From the NCBI GenBank assembly GCA_964529285.1, contig CAZGWK010000036.1, positions 1 through 32,624 on the forward strand: a stretch of 32,624 bases of DNA, given 5' to 3'. Both the position numbers and the translations under genes were made by a program. Shown piece by piece: positions 24,468 through 31,504 of this stretch. Under the pieces are notes generated by a model that searched no databases, had not been told where the DNA came from, and saw only the letters and a list, made by a program, of their open reading frames with translations. Origin of the DNA: SURF-21 sp964529285 (GTDB lineage: Bacteria; Actinomycetota; Geothermincolia; Geothermincolales; RBG-13-55-18). Every line of letters starts with the position of its first letter. Position 1 is the first letter of the stretch.

Positions 24468-24872
24468 TTATGGACAGCAATTTAACCAATCACGGCAGCG
24501 CCTTCTTCCCGCCATGAAATAATGGCGGTCGACGATCCAGGGGCACAGAAAGGTCACCGGGTTCATGCCGTCCTCGTATTCGTAGGTCTGGCCGGAGAGC
24601 GTCTCGAAAGTATAGCCGTCTATATCCTTGAGGTTGTCCGACCCGAGACCGACGACCTTGTCCTCAACCCCGAAGGAATACATCACGCTGGGGATGAAGC
24701 CGCCGCTCAACTCCACCACCCCGTCGATCTGCAGGGATACCTCCACGGTCTTTCCCCGCATTTCCACTAAAGCCCGGGTATCTCCCTGGTTCTCCTGGCT
24801 CCCGCCGCCGCATCCCGCCAGCAGCGCCGCCAGGACAAGGGATACCGTGACGATGAACACCATTTTCCTCAT
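24468..24872 (-). pseudogene. FecB/BtuF-like ABC substrate-binding lipoprotein, truncated
   Basis: The first ~110 residues show a lipoprotein signal peptide (lipobox 'LLAGC', Cys21) and the start of a helical-backbone metal/siderophore/vitamin-B12 binding protein ('MRGKTVEVSLQIDGVVELSGG', partly; 'SFGVEDKVVGLGSDN'). Family members are about 300 residues or more. Here homology stops near 'FLCPWI' and ends in an unrelated Arg/Cys-rich tail. The break lies about 75 bases from scar B, so an insertion or deletion there probably removed the 3' part. ATG preceded by AAGGAGGG. A structured leader with a terminator lies upstream. Confidence 0.72.
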
Positions 24873-24911
24873 AATACCCTCCTTACCATCTCTCTCTTCC
24901 CGGACCCATAC

Positions 24912-24938
24912 AGGGCCGCTTACCGTCCAGGCGGCCCT
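24912..24938 (-). promoter_or_regulatory. 8-bp hairpin in the leader of the truncated lipoprotein gene
   Basis: AGGGCCGC (24912-24919) and GCGGCCCT (24931-24938) are perfectly complementary around an 11-base loop, about 40 bases upstream of the lipoprotein ATG on the minus strand. It may be part of the expression platform of the structured leader. Confidence 0.5.
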
Positions 24939-24960
24939 AAAGTCCCCATAAAAAGCAAAG

Positions 24961-24984
24961 CCACGAAGGCGTGCAACCTCCGTG
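24961..24984 (-). terminator. Intrinsic terminator in the 5' leader (attenuator)
   Basis: On the minus strand CACGGAGG pairs with CCTTCGTG across a 7-base loop, and CTTTGCTTTTTAT follows at once. This is a textbook terminator about 90 bases upstream of the lipoprotein start, a position expected for transcription attenuation rather than for the end of a gene. Confidence 0.7.
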
Positions 24985-25097
24985 ACTGCGGTTCCTGTCC
25001 TGCGTGAGGGCTTGCCCTTATATCAGCTACGGCGCGGCTTCTTGCCGAGCCATATATAGGATGTTAGTCTCGCTCCTCTATCCCGGTCACGGCAAGG
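24985..25097 (-). ncRNA. Candidate structured leader / riboswitch-like RNA, class unassigned
   Basis: On the minus strand, CTTGCCG (25096-25090) can pair with CGGCAAG (25047-25041) over about 40 bases, and further GC-rich short stems lie between this pairing and the terminator. Such a folded leader followed by a conditional terminator before a metal- or cofactor-uptake gene suggests a riboswitch. I compared it from memory with cobalamin, Moco, M-box and GEMM elements and saw no convincing match. Confidence 0.4.
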
Positions 25098-25220
25098 GTT
25101 GTTCGTTTATATCGATAGTAACGCCAAGGGTGTCCTCTTTTTCCCCAACCGTTGGCCTCCAGGCAATGGACGCTCTGCCCGAATCCGGGACAAGGCCAAT
25201 ACCAAACCCCTAAAAATATA

Positions 25221-25249
25221 TTGACGGAAACGGGAGCGGTTGATATTAT
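25221..25249 (+). promoter_or_regulatory. Sigma-70-type promoter of znuA
   Basis: TTGACG (25221-25226) and TATTAT (25244-25249) are separated by exactly 17 bases. Transcription would begin near 25256, just before the Fur/Zur box, leaving a leader of about 180 bases before znuA. That leader holds only a weak possible short reading frame (ATG 25335 to TAA 25433) without a good ribosome-binding site. Confidence 0.75.
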
Positions 25250-25261
25250 GTTGATGCTTAT

Positions 25262-25276
25262 TGATAATAATTATCA
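25262..25276. promoter_or_regulatory. Fur/Zur-family operator (7-1-7)
   Basis: TGATAAT-A-ATTATCA is a perfect 7-1-7 palindrome identical to the classic Fur-family consensus. It lies just downstream of the predicted start point, so a bound repressor would block initiation. With a zinc/manganese-type binding protein downstream, Zur is the likeliest regulator, but Fur or PerR could also bind. Confidence 0.85.
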
Positions 25277-25434
25277 TTTACGTAAACGCATCGAAGCATT
25301 ACCAGAGCGGTGCCTGGGGGTAGCAATAGCACTCATGAGTAGAGATTCTTTAGTAGATATCCCTTATCAAGCCCATCGCAAGGACTTTACATATACAGAA
25401 CATGAGGATTTACGGTTGAGACAGGGGGAGTAAA

Positions 25435-26409
25435 GTGAAAAGTACTGTCAATAAGCTTAGGATGATCCCGGTTGCCGTAATTATCACGCTGATCGTTGTT
25501 TCCGCCAGCTTCATCATCTTGGGTATTGGCGGTTGCGGAGAGGAAGAGGCGCAGGAAAAAATGAAGGTTGCCGCCTCCATAGTCCCCCTTGCCAATTTCT
25601 GCCGCAACGTAGGCGGGGACCTGATAGAGGTTGAAATAATGGTACCACCTGGAGCTAGCCCCCATACTTACGAGCCCACGACAGGCCAGATGAAGTTTCT
25701 AAGCGACGCGAGCGTCTTCGTATACAACGGGCTGGACCTGGAGACCTGGATAACAGACGTAGTGGAGAAGACGGGCAACAGCGAGTTAATCAAGGTGGTG
25801 GCGGCCGGTAACGTACCCGAGCCGGACCTGATAGCAGCGGCAGGAGGCCATGACCACGAAAGCGATCAAGATGAGAATCACGAGCATGGGTTATATGATC
25901 CACATGTCTGGCTGGATCCTAACCTCGCCGTCTATCAGGTAGAGGCGATAAGAGATGGCTTCATAAAGGCAGATCCCGACAACGAGGGCACGTACCGGAA
26001 GAACGCCGACGCATACATCGCGCAGCTCATGGACCTCGACCGGCAAGTGAAAGAAGAGACCTCCACCTTCATAAAAAAGAAGTTCGTTTCCTTCCATCCC
26101 GCATTCACCTATTTCGCCCATCGCTATGGCCTGGAGCAGGTCGGCGTCATCGAGGAACTGCCCGGTAAAGAGCCCAGCGCGGGAGAAATCGCGGAGCTCG
26201 TTGATAAGATAAATGAAGAGGGTGTCGAGGTTATTTTCACCGAGCCTCAGTTCAATCCCCAGTTGGCAGAGATGATTGCCGGGGAGTCAGGCGTGGAAGT
26301 TGTGCTCAAATCGCTTGATCCCCTGGGCGACCCGGATGACCCGGAGACGGATACCTACATTAAGCTTACCAGGCGTAATGTGGAGGTAATGGCGGAAGCC
26401 ATGAAGTAA
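25435..26409 (+). CDS. znuA: ZnuA-like metal ABC transporter substrate-binding lipoprotein
   Basis: The 324-aa cluster A-I binding protein has a signal peptide with probable lipid-anchored Cys34 ('GIGGC'). Predicted metal ligands are His77 ('GASPHTYEP'), His157 ('YDPHVWLDP') and His221 ('SFHPAF'), plus a late Asp ('SLDPLGD'). A His/Asp-rich loop (139-151, 'HDHESDQDENHEH') is typical of zinc-specific members. It delivers Zn(2+) (or Mn) to a ZnuBC permease. No permease or ATPase gene follows, so it is an orphan here. GTG start after GGGGGAG. Controlled by the promoter and Fur/Zur box upstream. Confidence 0.9.
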   Translation: MKSTVNKLRMIPVAVIITLIVVSASFIILGIGGCGEEEAQEKMKVAASIVPLANFCRNVGGDLIEVEIMVPPGASPHTYEPTTGQMKFLSDASVFVYNGLDLETWITDVVEKTGNSELIKVVAAGNVPEPDLIAAAGGHDHESDQDENHEHGLYDPHVWLDPNLAVYQVEAIRDGFIKADPDNEGTYRKNADAYIAQLMDLDRQVKEETSTFIKKKFVSFHPAFTYFAHRYGLEQVGVIEELPGKEPSAGEIAELVDKINEEGVEVIFTEPQFNPQLAEMIAGESGVEVVLKSLDPLGDPDDPETDTYIKLTRRNVEVMAEAMK

Positions 26410-26474
26410 GCAGCCGTTTGGCGGGACAGCTCTTCTCCGAGAAGTGCGGAATAATATATTCGCCATATTCAATT

Positions 26475-26636
26475 CTATTGTGAGCTGTCTTTCATGTTGC
26501 CCTTCTCGGCAAAGAAGGTTGCTGTCGCCGCGAGCTCACTATTCAACCGTAGTTCCCAACCACCACCGAGGATATATAGCTTGCCGTCAACTACTTGCAC
26601 GGAATCACAGAGCTTTATTGATGCTTTCAGGATCAT
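26475..26636 (-). pseudogene. Truncated DUF6941-like gene
   Basis: From the ATG at 26636 (after GAAAGGGGG) the 53 residues begin 'MILKASIKLCDSVQVVDGKL' then 'YILGGGW', the hallmark opening of a small family I recall as DUF6941, whose proteins are normally well over 100 residues. The match fades after about 32 residues and the frame soon stops. Function of the family is unknown. It follows the antitoxin remnant by about 46 bases, as if once in its operon. Confidence 0.5.
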
Positions 26637-26682
26637 GCCCCCTTTCTCATGCAGTTTTACAAATTCATCTCCGCCTGCTGCT

Positions 26683-26856
26683 TTATCTTGCTTCTCCCAA
26701 GCGAATCTGCAATGCCTCAATGAATGCTTCATCAGAGATCCTGGATCCACCCGATAGTAAGCCTTCTTCGATAAGCCCTCGGGCCAGAGTCGAAGGTCAA
26801 ACTCCAAGCTCTCTTGCGCGTTCGACCAAAATGCGCAGCTCAAAGAGTATATAAGG
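26683..26856 (-). pseudogene. Remnant of a ribbon-helix-helix antitoxin/regulator with a premature stop
   Basis: One frame reads 'FELRILVERARELGV', a TGA at 26799-26797, then 'PSTLARGLIEEGLLSGG' and 'DEAFIEALQIRLGEAR' before TAA. 'ERARELGV.PSTLARGLIEEG' is the typical helix-turn-helix part of ribbon-helix-helix antitoxins. The beginning of the gene is cut off at the tRNA-Ser scar (26857). It is therefore broken both by the junction and by a nonsense codon. Confidence 0.55.
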
Positions 26857-26912
26857 TGGCGGAGGGGGCGGGATTCGAACCCGCGAGCCCGCGAAGGCTA
26901 ATGGTTTTCAAG
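26857..26912 (-). repeat. tRNA-Ser 3'-half remnant (attachment-site scar C)
   Basis: On the minus strand this reads an anticodon-loop-like CTTGAAAA (UGA anticodon), a variable-arm stem (GCC-TTCG-CGGGC), a T arm (GCGGG-TTCGAAT-CCCGC) and an acceptor strand ending CCGCCA. It is the 3' half of a tRNA-Ser. The region that should hold the 5' half lacks the D arm and a matching acceptor strand. It is therefore a scar of site-specific integration, not an active tRNA. Confidence 0.75.
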
Positions 26913-27045
26913 TACTCTCTCCCGATACTATGGTAATACCTAGTATTTCTGCGAGTCGTTATCCTGCATTATTATAAATTTTACCATTTTTGTTTAGCGA
27001 TACTTCGCGGCACTTAGCGCTGAAATAGGCACAAAACGGGCACAG
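26865..27045. repeat. Direct repeat copy C
   Basis: A better-preserved copy of 24214-24395, continuing from the tRNA remnant through 'TTTAGCG...TTCGCGG...TTAGCGCTGA' to 'AAAACGGGCACAG'. It contains the palindromic AGCGCT and short inverted repeats like the arm-type or core sites of tyrosine recombinases. The 136 bases between it and the next gene hold nothing recognisable. Confidence 0.65.
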
Positions 27046-27181
27046 TCCAGCCTTCACGCATATCCACAGGTGCCTTCCACGATTATATACGAAATGACAT
27101 GAGGCATCCTGCAAAGTCCAGCGCCTTTCGAGTATGATGGACTCTCGTCAGCTCAGATATTGATGGTTCATGATCGCGGGG

Positions 27182-27373
27182 CTAGTCTCCAAGGAAATCG
27201 GGCCGATTTGTATTAAGCCTTTTCAGCACTTCATCTCTTAAGATTCCTGCCTCACGAAGGAGTTCATCAACATCCTCCACGTAGATGGTATATGCAATAT
27301 CGTAGTCCATACAGTGGCATTTCGTTCTCCAGCTGTTGAAATAATCCACAAGCTCCTGCATATCTGAACCCAT
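27182..27373 (-). CDS. Small hypothetical protein (63 aa)
   Basis: A short, acidic, helical-looking protein ('ELVDYFNSWRTKCHCMDYD', 'DVDELLREAGILRDEVLKRL'). It starts 15 bases after the stop of the large surface protein and may be co-transcribed. The ribosome-binding site is weak. I recognise no family. It may be real because the frame shows ordinary amino-acid composition and no antisense gene competes. Confidence 0.45.
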   Translation of the reverse strand: MGSDMQELVDYFNSWRTKCHCMDYDIAYTIYVEDVDELLREAGILRDEVLKRLNTNRPDFLGD

Positions 27374-27387
27374 GATATAAAAAGCCT

Positions 27388-30198
27388 TTATGGCGTATAC
27401 CCCACCACGTCATGCCCTCCGTCCCAGCCGTTCCAGGAGAAGTACATGGGCCTCTCCACCACGATGGGAGGCCCGGAGATGACCTGGAGGCTGCAGGAGA
27501 GCTGGTAATCGGGCCCGGCATCGCCGTTCACCCTGATGGTGATCCTGCTTTGCGGGGGCACTTTCCATTCCCGCACCGGGAGGGAGCCGGCCTCCTGGGT
27601 GAGGTAGGTCACCTGCACCACCGCTTCAGTATCTCCGGGGTTCTGCAGGCACAGCCATTCCTGGAAGCCCGAGCCGGTGTAGCCCTCGGCCAGCAGCCAG
27701 GAGGAGGCGGGCTCAGCTGCCCCGATGACGCAGTGACCCCCGCTGTAGCAGGCCCCGTACCCGGTATAGAGGAAGTACATAGGCCTCTCGGCCAGGAAAG
27801 GAGAGGGTGAGGTGAGTTTAACCGATACGTCCTTCTCCGTTCCCACCTCTGCTGGTACGTATACGGTGTAGCGGCTCCCGCCCCCTACGGTATAGTCCCT
27901 CTCTATGTTGTCTCCCTGGCCCGCACCCAGCTGGTAGGTGGCATGTACCTCTAGGGGGGCATCCCCAGGGTTCTGCAGGGTGATCCACTCCTCGAAGCCG
28001 GACCGGGTGGTGCCCTCAGCGAAGAGGTACTGGTTGGTAAGAGAGGGGGTGCCCATGACGCAGTGTCCCCCGGACCAGTGCCAGGCTCCGGTGCCCGCAT
28101 AATCGAAGTACATGGGCCGCTCGGCCACCACCGGCTGGGTGGATGTGATGGCCAAAGAGGACTGGTAGGAGCCTCCCAGCAGGTCGTTTACCTTGAAGGT
28201 GGCGCGGGAGTAGGCGGGGACGGACAGGCCCTCCTTCACTATCTCTCCCTTCTCCTGGGTCTGGAAGCGCATGGTCAGGTTGGCCTGCTCTCCTCCCGGG
28301 TTCAAGACGCATATCCATTCGTCGAAGCCAGCCCCGGTGTAGCCCTCGGCGAAATACCAGGTGGTGGAGGGAGAGGGAGCCCCCATGACGTTGTGCCCTC
28401 CCGTGAGGCCGTTGTAGGAGAAGTACATGGGGCGTTCGGCAACCAGCGGCTGGTCGGAGGCAATCCTTACAGATACGTTCTTGTCCCAGCCGGCAGCCGT
28501 ATTCACATCTATCGTAGCCCTTGATCCCGCTGGGACGGTCATCTCCTCCGCTTGGAAGTTCCCGTCAGCGAACAGGTAAACCAACTGCACGGAAGCATCG
28601 GTGGCCTGGGAGTTCCCCAGGGTTAGGTACTCCTGAAAGCCCACGCCCGTATAACCTTCCGCGAAATAGAAGAGGTTGTCGTAACCGTATGGCGGTTCGG
28701 GAGGTGGTATGGGCGGGATGATATCCTTGGTGGTGAGGTTCATGTTTCCCACCAGGGCCTCATCGCCGATGTACTGCGGCAGCAGCATGCGATAGTCATC
28801 CTTCATGGGGTTGGCAGGGTCGCTCTCGTCGTTGTACCGGTAGGGGTCCTCGACCTGCCACTCGTCGATAAGATCGTATAGCTGGTAATCATAATTGGAT
28901 AGGAGTTTATCAAAGAAATCCTTTAGGCCATTATAGTTATTGTTTGCGTAGTAAATGGCAAACCCCAAATTCGGTTGCTCATAATCTATTTTCCAGCTGT
29001 TCTCGTCGCCATAATCCCCTCTCTGCCATCCCATGAAGTCATTAGCATACATTGCTATGAAGTCTGTCTCTTCTTCGTCGCTAGTTTGGACACCAGCACT
29101 ATGGCCACCAGCTGTGAAGCAGGCGTGAGCAAAGGCAACCACGGGATTTTCTGCTAAATCGACTGTAGACATTTCCGGGTATCTAAAAAAATGACCCATG
29201 GCGTAAAACCCTCCTACCCGGCAATGCGGTAGTTCCCCGTAATATATTCCGTGGCCTATATAGGTAATTATTTTCGCGCCTTCGAAAATGTCCGAGAGAA
29301 CGTCCCAATCTGGGCAAAGATCCAACCATGGATCTACTTCGGAATATAGACGTTCTACACGCATGTTCTTTGATTCCAAGTACTGAGCTGCCCAGAGGTC
29401 CCCTCTCTCCACGCTGTCACCTATATTGGATCCATATATGACCACAGCCTTCATACGGTTATCCTTCGCAGAGGCTCTTTCTAGAGCGGCATCGATTCCG
29501 CTGCTATTCTTATCCCATTGCACCGAGACTTTACCTGCGCCTTCGAAGCTCCCGACCATGTTGTGCCATACATCGTAATAAGGCCTCGCTGCCCTCTGTG
29601 TATCAAATCTAATCTTATACTGACCGGCATACAGCTCTTCTATCCTATAGCGACCTTGAGCATCGGTTATCGCCCTTCCCTTCAACCTGTAATAAGGGTC
29701 ATAGGCATAGACATAGACGTCTTTGACGCCCCCAGGTTCCTGCGCGCTGGTCACGCGTCCTGATATCGAACCGAAGCCGTACAGCGATATATCTATCCTC
29801 GTGTTACTGCCATTTTGAACGTCTATTAAATCTGCTTTATCTCTTCTATACTTGTCCTTGTACCACTCACAGCAATATATCTTCTCTGGGGAATAAACGG
29901 CCGGGCTTGCAAATAGCTTATAACTTCCAGGCGCCAGGCCCTGGAAGGAATATTTTCCTTCTTCATCAACCATGGCTCCCCCGGCATAGGTATCATCGCT
30001 TGTATAAAGCTCAACTGTAGCGTATGGATCAGGGATTCCCTCCCCAGTTGCCCCGTCGTATATTTTTCCGTATATGCTACCCGTTGCGGCTTCTAATATT
30101 TCAGGGGATTGAGGCAGAACAAAGCCGGTTGCCATGACAAGGATAGCTATCAATATATAGTACCGGCAGCGCCTTCTTGGATTTCCTTCCCGTTTCAT
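27388..30198 (-). CDS. Secreted multidomain protein: gingipain/caspase-like domain plus four 'FAEGYTG' surface repeats
   Basis: A 936-aa exported protein. Residues 1-38: signal peptide. About 40-115 and 140-200: two carboxypeptidase-regulatory-like beta domains ('GSIYGKIYDGATGEGIPDPY', 'GSISGRVTSAQEPGG'). About 248-440: an alpha/beta domain with 'ITYIGHGIYY' (His316-Gly317) and 'VVAFAHACFTAGG' (Cys360), the His-Gly and Ala-Cys dyad of clan CD peptidases such as gingipains. From 511 to the end: four repeats of about 105 residues (starting near 511, 616, 724, 834), each 'FAEGYTG.GF.EW', 'NPG', 'ERPMYF' and 'GGH..(M/I)G'. No sortase motif or C-terminal anchor. The repeat half is visibly more GC-rich than the catalytic half, suggesting domain joining. 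ATG after AAGGTG. Protease activity is predicted, not shown. Confidence 0.85.
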   Translation of the reverse strand: MKREGNPRRRCRYYILIAILVMATGFVLPQSPEILEAATGSIYGKIYDGATGEGIPDPYATVELYTSDDTYAGGAMVDEEGKYSFQGLAPGSYKLFASPAVYSPEKIYCCEWYKDKYRRDKADLIDVQNGSNTRIDISLYGFGSISGRVTSAQEPGGVKDVYVYAYDPYYRLKGRAITDAQGRYRIEELYAGQYKIRFDTQRAARPYYDVWHNMVGSFEGAGKVSVQWDKNSSGIDAALERASAKDNRMKAVVIYGSNIGDSVERGDLWAAQYLESKNMRVERLYSEVDPWLDLCPDWDVLSDIFEGAKIITYIGHGIYYGELPHCRVGGFYAMGHFFRYPEMSTVDLAENPVVAFAHACFTAGGHSAGVQTSDEEETDFIAMYANDFMGWQRGDYGDENSWKIDYEQPNLGFAIYYANNNYNGLKDFFDKLLSNYDYQLYDLIDEWQVEDPYRYNDESDPANPMKDDYRMLLPQYIGDEALVGNMNLTTKDIIPPIPPPEPPYGYDNLFYFAEGYTGVGFQEYLTLGNSQATDASVQLVYLFADGNFQAEEMTVPAGSRATIDVNTAAGWDKNVSVRIASDQPLVAERPMYFSYNGLTGGHNVMGAPSPSTTWYFAEGYTGAGFDEWICVLNPGGEQANLTMRFQTQEKGEIVKEGLSVPAYSRATFKVNDLLGGSYQSSLAITSTQPVVAERPMYFDYAGTGAWHWSGGHCVMGTPSLTNQYLFAEGTTRSGFEEWITLQNPGDAPLEVHATYQLGAGQGDNIERDYTVGGGSRYTVYVPAEVGTEKDVSVKLTSPSPFLAERPMYFLYTGYGACYSGGHCVIGAAEPASSWLLAEGYTGSGFQEWLCLQNPGDTEAVVQVTYLTQEAGSLPVREWKVPPQSRITIRVNGDAGPDYQLSCSLQVISGPPIVVERPMYFSWNGWDGGHDVVGYTP

Positions 30199-30434
30199 TG
30201 CAATTCACCTTACCTTGCCTGTTGCTCCAAGTTTTGTTCTCCACATGTAAGACACCTAAAGGTAAAAAATATTACGCAAATCAGCTAACGTTTCCTGGGG
30301 CAAAAGGATATTTATCTCGGCAATTCAAGAATGGTAACTACATTACGTCGTATTGCTAGTTTGCTGTAGGCCTGTAAAAGACGGGCTAAACTCTATCCTC
30401 AGGCTAGATGCGATGAAAATTTTGAATCGCTACT

Positions 30435-31394
30435 TCACCACCACCAAGGTAACTTGTCCCTGATTCTTTCCATCCCTTTATTCAATTCGCTGACTTGCTC
30501 ATTTAAATCTCTGTTGATCTGTCTAAGGTTCTCATTTACAAGTCTTTGCTCGGCTAATTGCTGCCGCTGTATGTACGCTTGCTCCTCTAATATCAGTTGT
30601 TGCCTTATCCATTTGATAAATCCGTCGTATTTCGATGGAAATTCTTTCTTAAACCTCTGATCAAGCATTCCAAAAATAGTGCCTGCGCTGACGACGGTTA
30701 TCTCATAGCCGCTGTCTATCACATCCCTTTCTAGATCATCAATTTTCGCAGATAGAACATAACAACAATAAGACATGACCAAGCACCCAGCTAGAAAGGG
30801 GAAGTAGTACATAAAGAAAGGCACGTTCTTGCCAATCAAATCCATAAATATCGCAAAAAGAAACAGGATTCCACATACAATCGCAGCGATAAAGGATATT
30901 GCGCAGGGAGCGCCGTAAAGCATATATAATTTCGTCTTCTTTCGTCTTGCTTCTGGGCTCTCATAATAGTAGCCTTGGCCTTTTCCCCGGTAATATTTCT
31001 CATACTCAACGGTTAACGTTTGATAATCATAGGCAATGATCCTAGCCCAAATCTTATCCCTTTCTGATTTATTCCTTTCCTCAGCCAATTCTCTGTTACG
31101 TGCTCTCTCTTGGGCTCTTTCAATGCCTCTCGCCATCCTGTTCTCATGCCTTGTATGTTTCTTTTTCTGCGCATCCTCAGCCGGAGATGAAACGGCTGAT
31201 ATTTTCGTTTCGTCCTCTTGAGCATCTTCCGGCTCAACAAGAGATTTCTCTTTCGGATATTTCACATAGGCAAGTTCAAAAGCGCTCATTAGCTTCTTAC
31301 CGTTATCTGTTTTTTTGCTTGCCACATCAAAGGCCTTGTACATCAAGAGTTCGGGAGTTTCTGTTATTTCCTCGATTTCATCTCCGCTTTCCAT
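30435..31394 (-). CDS. Membrane protein with flanking coiled coils, function unknown
   Basis: The 319-aa protein has a charged N-terminal region with a Lys/Arg/Glu-rich helix ('RGIERAQERARNRELAEERN'), two hydrophobic segments ('ISFIAAIVCGILFLFAIFM' and 'YYFPFLAGCLVMSYCCYVL') forming a hairpin, and a long C-terminal coiled coil rich in Gln/Glu/Leu ending in DKLPWWW. Both ends would lie on the same side of the membrane. I chose the ATG at 31394, preceded by AAGGAGG at six bases. An ATG at 31445 sits too close to its own GGGAGGA. No family recognised. Low-GC codons compared with the left half of the window suggest recent acquisition. Confidence 0.7.
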   Translation of the reverse strand: MESGDEIEEITETPELLMYKAFDVASKKTDNGKKLMSAFELAYVKYPKEKSLVEPEDAQEDETKISAVSSPAEDAQKKKHTRHENRMARGIERAQERARNRELAEERNKSERDKIWARIIAYDYQTLTVEYEKYYRGKGQGYYYESPEARRKKTKLYMLYGAPCAISFIAAIVCGILFLFAIFMDLIGKNVPFFMYYFPFLAGCLVMSYCCYVLSAKIDDLERDVIDSGYEITVVSAGTIFGMLDQRFKKEFPSKYDGFIKWIRQQLILEEQAYIQRQQLAEQRLVNENLRQINRDLNEQVSELNKGMERIRDKLPWWW

Positions 31395-31504
31395 TGCTGC
31401 CTCCTTACTCCGTTCTATCATTCGTCTTTCCCCGCTCGCAGACATTTCCTCCCAAAATATTTATTGTGTTCCAATACCTGTGCGTTTATGATCCTCCAGC
31501 ATGT

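Noticed and set aside
25152..25433. A 93-codon open frame upstream of znuA
   Set aside because: It spans the -35/-10 promoter and the Fur/Zur box, has no ribosome-binding site and no family resemblance. Treated as regulatory leader.
26475..26843. The whole 122-codon minus-strand frame as one protein
   Set aside because: Its first 69 codons are out of frame with the recognisable antitoxin remnant. Only the part from the ATG at 26636 resembles a family.
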